This document shows, in pieces, positions 53,819 to 62,488 of a DNA stretch of 64,000 nucleotides (position 1 is the stretch's first letter; each line of letters opens with the position of its first letter). The stretch is taken from contig NZ_CP015453.1 of the NCBI RefSeq assembly GCF_003096095.1, positions 1,798,001 through 1,862,000 on the forward strand. The letters are read 5' to 3'. The notes below the pieces were generated by a model. That model did no database searches. It was not told where the DNA came from and worked only from the letters and a program-made list of their open reading frames with translations. The DNA is from Dietzia psychralcaliphila. GTDB lineage: Bacteria > Actinomycetota > Actinomycetes > Mycobacteriales > Mycobacteriaceae. The position numbers and the translations under genes were made by a program.

Positions 53819-55356
53819 CAGTCGAACCACCGGACACCGATCCCCTGGAGGCCCTGATCGCCCGGCGAGGCGAGGCGGCCCTTGAGACGCTGGCGGCGCT
53901 GCGGGCGTCGGACCCGCCCACGACCGGCGGCCGGGTGCTCTCCTATGTCTACGACTCGGGACTCGAGGGCGTGGACGAGGTGGCCGTGCGCGCGGCCGGC
54001 CTGGCGCACGGCGTCAACGACCTGGACCCGACAGTGTTCGGGTCGGTCGCCAAGATCCACGGTGGGATCGTGACGAGGGTCCGCGCGATCCTGGGCGGTG
54101 ACGGTGGAGACGGTCCGGGGGACGACGACGAGGTCCACGGTGTCGTGACATCGGGCGGTACCGAGAGTTGCGTGCTGGCGTGTCTGGCGGCTCGGGAGGT
54201 CTCGGGGCGTGCCCCCGGCAGCGGCGGGACGATCGTCGCCCCGGTGACCGTCCACGCCGCGTTCCGCAAGGCCTCCCACGTCCTCGGGATGCGGTTCGTC
54301 GGCGTCGAGGTGGACCCCGCCACGGGCCGGGTGGCCGCGGCGGACCTGCTGGCCGCCGTGGATCACGACACCTGCCTGGTGGTGTGCTCGGCACCCTCCT
54401 ACCCCACCGGCGTGATCGACCCGGTGGAGCAGGTGGCAGCAGGGCTGGAGGCCGACCACGACCCGCGGATCGGGCTGCACGTGGACGCCTGCCTCGGGGG
54501 CCTGGTCCTGCCGTTCTGGCCGGGCGGGGTGGGATCGATCTGGGACCTCCGGATCGATCGCGTCACCAGCATCTCGGCAGATCTCCACAAGTACGGGTTC
54601 GCCCCCAAGGGCACCTCGGTGCTGCTCAGCCGGGGCCGCGCCAGGCACCGCGCATCCTGGTTCTCCACCGTCGACTGGCCGGGTTACCCGGTGGTCAACC
54701 CAACCCTGTCCGGGTCCAAGCCCCTCGAACCCGCGGCTGCCGCGTGGGCGGTACTCGAGGCTCTGGGCGACGACGGTCAGTCCGAACTCGTGGCCCGCAC
54801 CGCCGGGGCGACCGGACGCCTCGTGGAGGGGCTGGCCGGCATCGAGGGACTGCGCGTGATCGACTCCGATCCGGGACCCCTCATCGCCGTGGTGGCCGAC
54901 AGGTCCGCGGGAGATGGCCGACGTGTCCATCCCCACCTGTGGGCTGACGAGTGCGGTCGCAGGGGCATCGCCGTGCAGGCGCAACCGGCCTACCGGCAGG
55001 AGCGAGGGGCCTTGTCGTCGTCATCCCACCTCACCATCACCCCGGTGACCGAACGGCTGACGGACGAGATCCTGAACGTGGCCCACGCGGCTGCTGACGC
55101 GGTACGCGGCATGCCAGACCCGGCGCCTCCGGCCGCGTTCGCCGACGTGCTGGCCGCGCTGGAGGCCGGCGCACTCTCCCCTGACGACCTGCTCGCCCTC
55201 CCCGAGGACGATGTGCACGCGATGGTAGCCGGAGTGCTCGCCGGCGACGGGGAAGACGGCGGGATGGCCGCACTGCTCGCGGCAATCGAACGCCTCCCGG
55301 CCGAGGTGGGTGCCCGGCTGGTGCGCGCCTACCTCGCCGCTGTGATGGAGGGGTGA
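53815..55356 (+). CDS. PLP-dependent group II decarboxylase / lyase-like enzyme
   Basis: A 513-residue fold-type I enzyme. SGGTESCVLACLAARE is the cofactor-phosphate loop (about residues 114-129), LHVDACLGG carries the PLP aspartate (about 221) and SADLHKYGFAPKG the Schiff-base lysine (about 260). This layout suits sphingosine-phosphate-lyase or glutamate-decarboxylase-like enzymes. The last 80 residues are an extra acidic helical part outside the catalytic domain. It is coupled to the MFS gene, so the transporter may carry its substrate or product. Confidence 0.83.
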   Translation: MTVEPPDTDPLEALIARRGEAALETLAALRASDPPTTGGRVLSYVYDSGLEGVDEVAVRAAGLAHGVNDLDPTVFGSVAKIHGGIVTRVRAILGGDGGDGPGDDDEVHGVVTSGGTESCVLACLAAREVSGRAPGSGGTIVAPVTVHAAFRKASHVLGMRFVGVEVDPATGRVAAADLLAAVDHDTCLVVCSAPSYPTGVIDPVEQVAAGLEADHDPRIGLHVDACLGGLVLPFWPGGVGSIWDLRIDRVTSISADLHKYGFAPKGTSVLLSRGRARHRASWFSTVDWPGYPVVNPTLSGSKPLEPAAAAWAVLEALGDDGQSELVARTAGATGRLVEGLAGIEGLRVIDSDPGPLIAVVADRSAGDGRRVHPHLWADECGRRGIAVQAQPAYRQERGALSSSSHLTITPVTERLTDEILNVAHAAADAVRGMPDPAPPAAFADVLAALEAGALSPDDLLALPEDDVHAMVAGVLAGDGEDGGMAALLAAIERLPAEVGARLVRAYLAAVMEG

Positions 55357-55363
55357 ACGCGAA

Positions 55364-55391
55364 CCGCCCCCCGACCGGAGTCGAGGGGCGG
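55364..55391. terminator. Bidirectional hairpin between convergent genes
   Basis: CCGCCCC (55364-55370) pairs with GGGGCGG (55385-55391), with an inner CGAC/GTCG helix. There is no T-run. It sits between the decarboxylase stop and the end of the small membrane protein gene. Confidence 0.65.
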
Positions 55392-55413
55392 CGCGAGGTG
55401 TGGGTGACTGGTG

Positions 55414-55761
55414 TCAGACCAGGACCGCGATGGCGACGTTGACGACGCCCAGCACACCGGCGATGTGGGCCAGGTTCGCGGTGCTGCCCTGGGCCCTGGC
55501 CTCCTTACGAACACCGACGACCGCGACCACCAGGATGACGATCGCGATGAGGAGCTTGATCCCGATCTTCATGTGGTTCAGGTCCGCGTCCTGCATCTCG
55601 CGGAGGCCGACGAGGATCAGCCCGGTGACCACCTGGAGGATCGCGCCGTGCAGGATCGCCTTGTTCATGTGCGGTGCCTTGATGGTGGCGAGCCACCCAC
55701 CGATGATTCCGGCCAGGCCGATGAAGTGCAGGATCAGAACGATGTTGAAAGCGAGGTCCAT
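55414..55761 (-). CDS. Small four-helix membrane protein
   Basis: A 115-residue protein with hydrophobic segments at about residues 4-25, 38-52, 66-84 and 95-115. Short loops contain APHMNKAILHGAILQ and REMQDADLNHMKIG. Histidines and methionines in the helices could bind a metal or heme, but no motif is diagnostic. I recall similar proteins as conserved hypotheticals in Mycobacteriales. A possible iron-regulator box lies 35-53 bp upstream. Confidence 0.75.
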   Translation of the reverse strand: MDLAFNIVLILHFIGLAGIIGGWLATIKAPHMNKAILHGAILQVVTGLILVGLREMQDADLNHMKIGIKLLIAIVILVVAVVGVRKEARAQGSTANLAHIAGVLGVVNVAIAVLV

Positions 55762-55795
55762 GTGGACAAGTGTCTCAAACGTGCTGGTCAGCCCA

Positions 55796-55814
55796 ATTGC
55801 TTAGGCTCGCCTTA
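55796..55814 (-). promoter_or_regulatory. Possible DtxR/IdeR-like iron box
   Basis: TTAGGCTCGCCTTA (55801-55814) is a near-palindrome. The 19-bp site matches the DtxR/IdeR consensus at about 13 positions. It lies upstream of the small membrane protein gene. Confidence 0.35.
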
Positions 55815-55828
55815 CCGGGGCGGCGGTG

Positions 55829-56530
55829 TCAGCGGTGCACGAACAGGGTGAAGCCGATCAATAACAGTCCTCCGAAGGTCATCAGGGCACAGGCCACCCA
55901 ACGGAAGTCCCACGCCAGCATCCGTCCGTACGCCTCGGTGACCTTGGTCGTGGCGACCGGGAACCGGGACCAGATCCAGGCGAGCAGGACGAAGGGTTCG
56001 ACCAGGGCCACCACGAAGACGCTGTAGGCGATCAGTCGAAGGAAGGGGTCGGTGCTCAAGCTCTCGACCAGTCGGCCGGTGAGGTACATGATCGGGAGCG
56101 TGGTAATGCCGACGATGGCTGCGCTGAATCCGAGCACGAACAGGCTGGCGGGCGGAGCGTTCTGGTCGGGTTCGCGCACCTTCCTCGGAGGGGCGTCGGG
56201 CACGATCTGCACCCACAGTGCCATGCCGGCTGCCACGAGCAGCAGGATTACGCCCACGGTGAGGTCGACGAATCGATTCTCGACCACCGCATCAGTGCGG
56301 TCATGCACCTGTGCCAGGAGATTCGCGGGATTGAGACCGTGCAACACCAGGGCGAGCACGGTGGCCCCGGTGACCAGACCCGAGAGCAACCAGGTGAGGC
56401 GGGCACGCACGTTCTGATTCCGCCCGAGGATGTCCGCGGTCGCGCCGTAGAGCACCGGACTGAAGCCCAGGGCCAGACCGAACCCGACAAGCGTAGGCAC
56501 GGCCGCGATCCACCTCGTCACCTCGTCCAT
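55829..56530 (-). CDS. Six-helix membrane protein, possibly SfLAP/GAP family
   Basis: A 233-residue protein with about six hydrophobic segments. The N-terminal VPTLVGFGLALGFSPVLYGATADIL and the loop NPANLLAQVHDRTDAVVENRFVDLTVG resemble the GAP/sulfolipid-addressing (SfLAP) family of mycobacterial export-related proteins. I am not sure of this assignment. The ATG at 56530 has GGGAG upstream; the frame stays open further up to 56782, but there it overlaps the divergent ATP-grasp gene. Confidence 0.6.
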   Translation of the reverse strand: MDEVTRWIAAVPTLVGFGLALGFSPVLYGATADILGRNQNVRARLTWLLSGLVTGATVLALVLHGLNPANLLAQVHDRTDAVVENRFVDLTVGVILLLVAAGMALWVQIVPDAPPRKVREPDQNAPPASLFVLGFSAAIVGITTLPIMYLTGRLVESLSTDPFLRLIAYSVFVVALVEPFVLLAWIWSRFPVATTKVTEAYGRMLAWDFRWVACALMTFGGLLLIGFTLFVHR

Positions 56531-56630
56531 ACGCTCCCGATTCCTCGCCTTGACGATAGTCATCATTGGGGACCGGATGCCCCGCTGTCGTGAATAGGAT
56601 GTTCGAGAGGCCACCGCCGCTGAGAGGACC

Positions 56631-57845
56631 ATGATGCGCGTACTCGTCACCAGTTCCAGGAACACCTTCGCCCTGGACATCATCCGCAAGCTCGGCAGCC
56701 TCGGCCACACAGTTGTGGCGAGCGACACTTTTCCGGGCGCGACGGGCAGCCACTCCAAGTACCTCGCGGGGCATGCCGTCACGGCGTCTCCCCGCTACGA
56801 CACCGACCGGTTCATCGCCGACGTGAACCGGATCGTCGCTGAGTACGACATCGACCTCATCATCCCGACCTTCGAGGAGGTGTTCTACCTCTCGGCCCGG
56901 GTCGCGGACCTGCCCGAGGGCGTGACGCTGTTCGGCGGCAGCTTCTCCACACTCGCCCGGTTGCACGACAAGGCGAGCTTCCAACGCCTGGTGAAGCGGG
57001 CGGGGGTGCCGATTCCCGAGACCATCGTCGCGACCGACCACGACTCGCTCGTGGCAGCTACCGAGAAGTACCCACGCTATTTCGCCCGGGCGGCGTTCTC
57101 CCGCGGCGGTGTGGGTCTGCTGACGAACACCGGGCCGCTGGCCGGCAAGATGTCCGTCGACGACTGCCACCCCACTGAGGAACAGCCGTGGCTGGTGCAG
57201 CCGTTCGTCGACGGCCCGATGGTGTGCACCTACAGCACGATCGTGGACGGCAGGGTCACCTCGCACTGCACCTACCGCGCCCCGGAGCAGTGGGCGCACA
57301 GCACGGGCATCACCTTCCTCGCGGTGGACAGCACCGACACCCTCGATTACACCCAGCGCATCGTCGATGCGCTCGACACCGGATTCACGGGCCAGCTCTC
57401 CTTCGACTTCGTCGACAACGACGGAGAGCTCTACTCCATCGAGTGCAACCCCCGCCCGACCAATGGCGTCATCCTGCTCGAGGCGGAGCAGCTCGAGCAG
57501 GCGCTCACCGGGCGGAACGACGAGGCGTTCGTCGTCGAGCCGGGTGTCGAGCGCCAGATCAGCCTGGCCGTGCTCGCCGACGCGTTCGCCGAGCCGCTCA
57601 AGCACCTGCCCACCTCACTTCACGACCTGCTCCACGTGAGGGACGTCGGATCGGGGTGGCACGATTCCTTCGCCATGATGTGGAGTCCCGCGACTCTCGT
57701 CCACGGTGCCAAGCTGAGCCACGGCCAACGCAAGGAGCTGCTGGGCGCACTGGGCGATGACATCGTGTGGAACGGCGAGCCGATCGCCGGGATGAGCGCC
57801 GCTGACGCCGCCGCGCTCGAGGATGTCCACGAGCAGCGGATCTGA
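56631..57845 (+). CDS. ATP-grasp ligase-like protein
   Basis: A 404-residue protein. The N-terminal preATP-grasp fold has VLVTSSRNTFALDIIRKL and LIIPTFEEVFYLSARV. The ATP-grasp core (about residues 120-310) has YFARAAFSRGGVGL, a lid and the metal motif YSIECNPRPTNGVIL. ATP-grasp enzymes join a carboxylate, via an acyl phosphate, to an amine or thiol. Here the substrate is unknown; a peptide or amino-acid ligase is one option. The hydrolase gene starts 53 nt downstream. Confidence 0.82.
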   Translation: MMRVLVTSSRNTFALDIIRKLGSLGHTVVASDTFPGATGSHSKYLAGHAVTASPRYDTDRFIADVNRIVAEYDIDLIIPTFEEVFYLSARVADLPEGVTLFGGSFSTLARLHDKASFQRLVKRAGVPIPETIVATDHDSLVAATEKYPRYFARAAFSRGGVGLLTNTGPLAGKMSVDDCHPTEEQPWLVQPFVDGPMVCTYSTIVDGRVTSHCTYRAPEQWAHSTGITFLAVDSTDTLDYTQRIVDALDTGFTGQLSFDFVDNDGELYSIECNPRPTNGVILLEAEQLEQALTGRNDEAFVVEPGVERQISLAVLADAFAEPLKHLPTSLHDLLHVRDVGSGWHDSFAMMWSPATLVHGAKLSHGQRKELLGALGDDIVWNGEPIAGMSAADAAALEDVHEQRI

Positions 57846-57898
57846 CGTACCGCGCGGGTGACCGTCATGAGCGCGCTCGTCACCCGGTCGGCGCGGGT

Positions 57899-59119
57899 AT
57901 GACCTGGCGCCGCGGCGTGGTGTCGGCGCTGTCCGTCGGCACAACGGGGCTGCGCAGAGTCAGACGACCGGCAGATGACTCCGGCCCCGCGTTCGATCTG
58001 ACCTACGTGCGGACCGGCCCGCGCACCGTCTGCCCGACGGTGGTGGTCCCCGGCGGTCCGGGCCTCGGCTCGGTGTTGCCCTATCGGGGTCTGCGGCGGT
58101 GGGCCGCCCGCCTCGGGCTCGACCTGATCATGGTGGAACACCGCGGCGTGGGACTTTCCCGCACCGACCTCGTCGGCCGGGACCTGCCGGTCTCCGCGAT
58201 GCGGGTCTCCGCCGTCACCGACGACATCACCGCGGTGCTGGATCGCGAGGAGGCGGACACCGCCTTCCTGGCCGGGTCCTCATACGGCAGCTACGTGGTC
58301 TCCTGTCTCGGTGCCCGACATCCCGATCGGGTGTCCGGGATGCTGCTGGATTCCACCCTGCAGTCGGCGGCGGACATCGGCATCGAGCGGAGGGCCGTGC
58401 GGTCGCTCCTCTGGGACGCGGACACCCCGATCGCGGCGGATGTGCGGAGCCTCTACGAGGGGGGTGTGGACGAGCGACTCCTGTTCGACGTGGTCCGCGC
58501 AGCGTATGAACTGGGAGGCGCGGAGTTGCTCGGTCCGTTGCTGCGGGAGCGGCTGCGGCGGGAGCGAGAGCAGCGGCCGAGTGGAGCGGCCTGGCGACTC
58601 CTGGAGGCCTACGCCACCCGGGACGACTCGATCGCGAACGTGCCCGGGTTGTACGAGTTCGACATCGCCGGAGCGATCGGTTTCCGTGAACTGGGATACG
58701 GCGCCCCAGCGGATGGCCTGCCACTCGATCCCGCGCTCACCTATGCACCGATATCGCACCTGTTCCCCTCGTTCGAGGCGGAACCGGTGGACCTGAACCG
58801 TGAGACAGCCCGGTTCACCTGGCCGATCGTGTTGCTCAGCGGCAACCGGGATCTCCGCACCCCGCCGCGCATCGCCGAGCGGGTGGCGTCGCTCGCGCCG
58901 GACGCGGCAGTCACCCGAATCGAGAACGGCCACAGTGCGCTGGACACCCATCCGGCGGCGCTCTTGAGCGCGCTCACGCACCTCACCACCGGACGGCACG
59001 AGCAGCTGCCGGGACGGTCCGACGCACTGGACGCTCTCCCCCGCCGAGGGCTCGCGGCCAGACTCCCCCGCCTGCTCGCACTCCTGCTACGGGTGGAGGC
59101 ATCCTGGGGCGGACGGTGA
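57899..59119 (+). CDS. Alpha/beta hydrolase, proline iminopeptidase-like
   Basis: A 406-residue alpha/beta hydrolase. The oxyanion region is VVPGGPGLGS, the nucleophile serine is in AGSSYGSYV (about residue 129), the acid in LLSGNRDLRTPP (about 325) and the histidine in IENGHSALD (about 347). A helical cap (about 165-285) and the HRGVGLSR segment are typical of prolyl iminopeptidases (S33). No signal peptide is clear. It is downstream of the ATP-grasp gene in the same direction, so the two may act on the same peptide or amide. Confidence 0.82.
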   Translation: MTWRRGVVSALSVGTTGLRRVRRPADDSGPAFDLTYVRTGPRTVCPTVVVPGGPGLGSVLPYRGLRRWAARLGLDLIMVEHRGVGLSRTDLVGRDLPVSAMRVSAVTDDITAVLDREEADTAFLAGSSYGSYVVSCLGARHPDRVSGMLLDSTLQSAADIGIERRAVRSLLWDADTPIAADVRSLYEGGVDERLLFDVVRAAYELGGAELLGPLLRERLRREREQRPSGAAWRLLEAYATRDDSIANVPGLYEFDIAGAIGFRELGYGAPADGLPLDPALTYAPISHLFPSFEAEPVDLNRETARFTWPIVLLSGNRDLRTPPRIAERVASLAPDAAVTRIENGHSALDTHPAALLSALTHLTTGRHEQLPGRSDALDALPRRGLAARLPRLLALLLRVEASWGGR

Positions 59120-59159
59120 GTGCACCAGTCCGGGGAACAGCGGGGTCCCGGTTCGGCAC

Positions 59160-59615
59160 CTACTGCCCGGGGCCCCGATCCTGATCGGCGTGCTGGTGTG
59201 GCAGGACCACGACCGGGCACCGAGCGTGCGGAACGACGTGCTGGCTCACCGAGCCCAGGAGCATGCCGGCGAAACCGCCCCGCCCCCGGTTGCCCACCAC
59301 CACGAGACGGGCATCCTTCGACGCCGCGACGATGGCCTCCGCCGGATGGCCGCGGACGACGATCTGCTCAACGCTGGCCTCGTGACCCAGGGTGTCACGC
59401 ACGGCGTCGGTGAGCATGGTGTGCGCCCTGTCCTCCAGAATCGACGGGTCCACCCAGCCGGCCATGGCGTACGGACCGACGGCGGCGGGGGTCTCGACGG
59501 CGGTGAGGGCGATCAAGGGCGCCCCGGCAGTGCTCGCGTACTCGGCGGCCCAGGCCAGGGCTCTCAGCGAGTCTGGTCCACCGTCTACTCCCACGACGAC
59601 TGGCTTTGCGTTCAT
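59160..59615 (-). CDS. Universal stress protein, single UspA domain
   Basis: A 151-residue UspA protein. It starts PVVVGVDGGPDSLRALAWAAEYA. The nucleotide-binding motif VVVGNRGRGGFAGMLLGSVSQ (G-2x-G-9x-G-S type, about residues 106-126) suggests an ATP-binding member. The ATG at 59615 has GAGGAGG upstream. It converges with the hydrolase gene across 40 bp. Confidence 0.92.
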   Translation of the reverse strand: MNAKPVVVGVDGGPDSLRALAWAAEYASTAGAPLIALTAVETPAAVGPYAMAGWVDPSILEDRAHTMLTDAVRDTLGHEASVEQIVVRGHPAEAIVAASKDARLVVVGNRGRGGFAGMLLGSVSQHVVPHARCPVVVLPHQHADQDRGPGQ

Positions 59616-59727
59616 CGGCCGACCTCCTCGGTGACACCGTCGTCGGTGCACCCGGCGTCCGGCCGGATCCGGCGACAACTCCACCGTAGACCCGCAGCGA
59701 CGAGGCCGCGAGGAAGTGGACACGATG

Positions 59728-59835
59728 TATGCGCGAACGTCCGCGTGCCCTCGCTGCGCTCGGTTACGCGAGTTCGACGGTTCTATGCGCGAACGTCCGC
59801 GTGCCCTCGCTGCGCTCGGTTACGCGAGTTCGACG
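59728..59835. repeat. Direct duplication of 52 bp at the ABC-F gene end
   Basis: 59728-59779 and 59784-59835 are identical over 52 bp, 4 bp apart. The right copy holds the last five codons and stop of the ABC-F gene plus 36 bp beyond. Each copy contains CTCGCTGCGCTCG, which is nearly self-complementary. Confidence 0.95.
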
Positions 59836-61451
59836 ATCTCCATGTATTCCTGGCTCCACAGGTCCTCGGTGCCGTCGGGCAGGATGATGACCCGCTCGGG
59901 CTCCAGGGCCTCCACGGCGCCGGGGTCGTGGGTGACCAGGACGACCGCGCCCTCGTAGCTCCGCAGGGCGTCGAGGACCTGCTCGCGCGAGATCGGGTCG
60001 AGGTTGTTGGTGGGCTCGTCCAGCAACAGCACGTTGGCGGCCGAGGACACCAGCCCGGCCAGCGCCAGTCGGGTGCGCTCACCGCCGGACAGGGTGCCCG
60101 CGGGCTGCTCGAGTTGGGGGCCGGTGAACATGAACGCCCCCAGCAGGCTGCGTAGGTCCTGCTCCCCGGCGTCGGGGGCGGCGTGACGGATGTTGTCCCA
60201 CACGCTGGCGTCCATGTCGAGGGTGTCGTGCTCCTGGGCGAAGTATCCCACCTTCAGGCCGTGGCCGGAGACGACCCCACCCTCGCCATCGGTGCGTTCG
60301 ACACCCGCGAGGAGCTTGAGCAGGGTGGTCTTGCCGGCACCGTTGTAGCCCAGCACCACCACCCGGCTGCCCTTGTCGATCGCCAGGTCCACCCCGGCGA
60401 AGACCTCCAGGGAGCCGTACATCTTGGTCAGGCCCTTGGCGAACATCGGGGTCTTGCCACACGCGGCCGGGGTGGGGAACTTGATGTGCGCCACCTTGTC
60501 GGCCACCCGCACCGCGTCGAGCTCGTTCATCATGGTCTCGGCGCGGCGGATCATCTGCTTGGCCGACGCGGCCTTGGTGGCCTTGGCGCCCAGCTTGGCG
60601 GCCTGCGTCTTGAGGGCGGAGGCCTTCTTCTCGGCGTTCGCGCGCTCACGGCGGCGCCGGGCCTCATCGGTGGCGCGCGCGTCGAGGTACTTCTGCCACC
60701 CCATGTTGTAGGCGTCGATCTCCCCGCGCACGGCGTCGAGGAACCACACCCGGTTGACCACGGCCTCGAGCAGCTCGACATCGTGGGAGATGATGATCAA
60801 CCCGCCCTCGTGCTTCTCGAGGAACGAGCGCAGCCAGGTGATCGAGTCGGCATCGAGGTGGTTGGTGGGCTCGTCCAGCAGCAACATGGTCTGGGACTTG
60901 CCGGCCCCGTCGGAGGCGGCGAACAGGATCCGCGCCAACTCCACCCGCCGGCGCTGACCACCGGAGAGAGTCCCCAGGTTCTGGGTGAGGATCCGCTCCT
61001 CGAGCCCCAGGCTGTTGCAGATCCGGGCCGCTTCGCTCTCCGCCTCGTATCCGCCCCGTGCGGAGAATTCGTCCTCCAGCCGCCCGTACCTGCGCACGGC
61101 CTTGTCCATCGCCGCGTCGTCCGGGGCGGCGACCATCTCGTCCTGCGCCTCGGTCATCTGGACCATCAGCACATCCAGCCCACGGGCCGACAGGACCCGG
61201 CTGCGCGCGAGCTGGTCCATGTTGCCCTCGCGGGGATCCTGTGGCAGATACCCCACGTCACTGGTCGAGATGACCTTGCCCGCGTACGGCTCACCCTCGC
61301 CGGCGAGGATCCTCATCGTCGTCGTCTTACCTGCACCGTTCCGGCCGACCAGGCCGATCCGGTCGCCGGGCTGGACCCGCAGCGAGGACCCGTCCATGTG
61401 GAGCAGGGTGCGCACGCCGGCGCGCACCTCCAGGTCGTCGATGGTGATCAC
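59820..61451 (-). CDS. ABC-F family ATPase (Rv1473-like)
   Basis: A 543-residue protein with two ABC domains and no membrane segment. Walker A motifs are GRNGAGKTTT (about residue 37) and GYNGAGKTTL (about 350). Signatures are LSGGQRRR and LSGGERTR. Walker B is LLLDEPTNHLD and LLLDEPTNNLD. A charged linker (about residues 245-305) is the P-site tRNA interaction motif of ABC-F proteins. It probably acts on stalled ribosomes; drug resistance cannot be judged from sequence. The GTG start has GAGG upstream. Confidence 0.93.
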   Translation of the reverse strand: MITIDDLEVRAGVRTLLHMDGSSLRVQPGDRIGLVGRNGAGKTTTMRILAGEGEPYAGKVISTSDVGYLPQDPREGNMDQLARSRVLSARGLDVLMVQMTEAQDEMVAAPDDAAMDKAVRRYGRLEDEFSARGGYEAESEAARICNSLGLEERILTQNLGTLSGGQRRRVELARILFAASDGAGKSQTMLLLDEPTNHLDADSITWLRSFLEKHEGGLIIISHDVELLEAVVNRVWFLDAVRGEIDAYNMGWQKYLDARATDEARRRRERANAEKKASALKTQAAKLGAKATKAASAKQMIRRAETMMNELDAVRVADKVAHIKFPTPAACGKTPMFAKGLTKMYGSLEVFAGVDLAIDKGSRVVVLGYNGAGKTTLLKLLAGVERTDGEGGVVSGHGLKVGYFAQEHDTLDMDASVWDNIRHAAPDAGEQDLRSLLGAFMFTGPQLEQPAGTLSGGERTRLALAGLVSSAANVLLLDEPTNNLDPISREQVLDALRSYEGAVVLVTHDPGAVEALEPERVIILPDGTEDLWSQEYMEIVELA

Positions 61452-61583
61452 GTGCGCGGGTACCTCGTCTGCTCTCGGGGGGAATCGGGCCGACCAGCCA
61501 CTCTACCTGCGGCGCGACACCCACGACGAGTCCGGTGACCTGGGTCTCCGATCAGCCGGGCTCCGGCCGTCACCCCGACCGCG

Positions 61584-61679
61584 CCCTTACACCGCGCTGC
61601 CCTTACACCGCGCTGCCCTTACACCGCGCTGCCCTTACACCGCGCTGCCCTCACACCGTGCTGGTCTCACACAACGCTG
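61584..61679. repeat. Six tandem 16-bp units between thioesterase and ABC-F genes
   Basis: CCCTTACACCGCGCTG is repeated perfectly at 61584, 61600, 61616 and 61632, then in diverged form at 61648 and 61664. The sixth unit covers the thioesterase stop codon. The array lies 132 bp upstream of the ABC-F start. Confidence 0.94.
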
Positions 61680-62452
61680 CGCCCGTACAGATTCTGGACG
61701 CTGCGGCCGATCCGTCCCCGGTCGTCGGACAGGAGCGTGTCGGTGATGACGCCATGACCGGGGCCGCCCACTGTCTCGGAGTCCAGATGCACCCAGCCCA
61801 CGTCGGGTTCCCGGTGCAGCGAGACCACCAGGTCGCAGTTAATCGCCGGATGGGTCAGCGGGTCGGTCGCCAGGGAGATCCCGCTCGCCGAGTCCGCCAC
61901 GAGCACCGTGTGTTGCCACCCGGTCATGGTCTCCCCCTCCACCAGGTCGAGCCGGCTCCGGCCCCACGCCGCGGCCGGCCCCAGGGAGTCGCCGCCGCCG
62001 GAGTCGAAGGAGAAGTCGACCACCGAGAGATAGCCGTCGCCGTGGGCGAAGGACATCATCGGAGCGCGCTCGCGTGGCGCGTCCGGTACGGCGGGACCGG
62101 AGTGCTCGCCGTGGACCGGGAAGTCGTCCGGGGTCGACCGCATCAGCCACCCACGGGCCACCAGAGCAGGTCGGCCGTCCACCGAGGCGGTGGCCTCGAG
62201 CAGCTCCACGCTTCGGCCCGGTCGGACGGTGCGGACCTCGACGTCCAGCGCCGCCACGGGGATGGGGCCGAGGACGTCCACCGAGACCCGTGACAGTCGC
62301 ACCCCGGGCGCCCCGTCGAGCCGCTCCATGGCCCGGACCAGCAATGCGCTCGGCGGTCCGGCGTGCTGCGAGTCCGGAGACCACGGACCCGCCGTCAGAG
62401 GCGAGGCATCGAACCGACCCACGGCGACCTGCTGGTAGAACGCTCCCGGCAC
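61667..62452 (-). CDS. Acyl-CoA thioesterase-like double hot-dog protein (second copy)
   Basis: A 261-residue paralogue of the protein at 5525-6295. Shared features are DSQHAGPPSALLVRAMERL, VSVDVLGPIPVAAL, TVRPGRSVELLEA and INCDLVVSLHREPDVGWV. It probably hydrolyses an acyl-CoA. The GTG at 62452 has GAGAGGG 8 nt upstream; the frame is open further up but reads as the complement of the lycopene cyclase gene. It is divergent from that gene. Confidence 0.78.
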   Translation of the reverse strand: MPGAFYQQVAVGRFDASPLTAGPWSPDSQHAGPPSALLVRAMERLDGAPGVRLSRVSVDVLGPIPVAALDVEVRTVRPGRSVELLEATASVDGRPALVARGWLMRSTPDDFPVHGEHSGPAVPDAPRERAPMMSFAHGDGYLSVVDFSFDSGGGDSLGPAAAWGRSRLDLVEGETMTGWQHTVLVADSASGISLATDPLTHPAINCDLVVSLHREPDVGWVHLDSETVGGPGHGVITDTLLSDDRGRIGRSVQNLYGRSVV

Positions 62453-62474
62453 TTCGATGCCCTCTCGTCGGCGG

Positions 62475-62480
62475 TACTGT
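62475..62480 (+). promoter_or_regulatory. Probable -10 element (TACTGT) of the lycopene cyclase gene
   Basis: TACTGT ends 5 nt before a GTG at 62486 and 8 nt before the ATG at 62489; there is no ribosome site. Confidence 0.45.
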
Positions 62481-62488
62481 CGGTCGTG

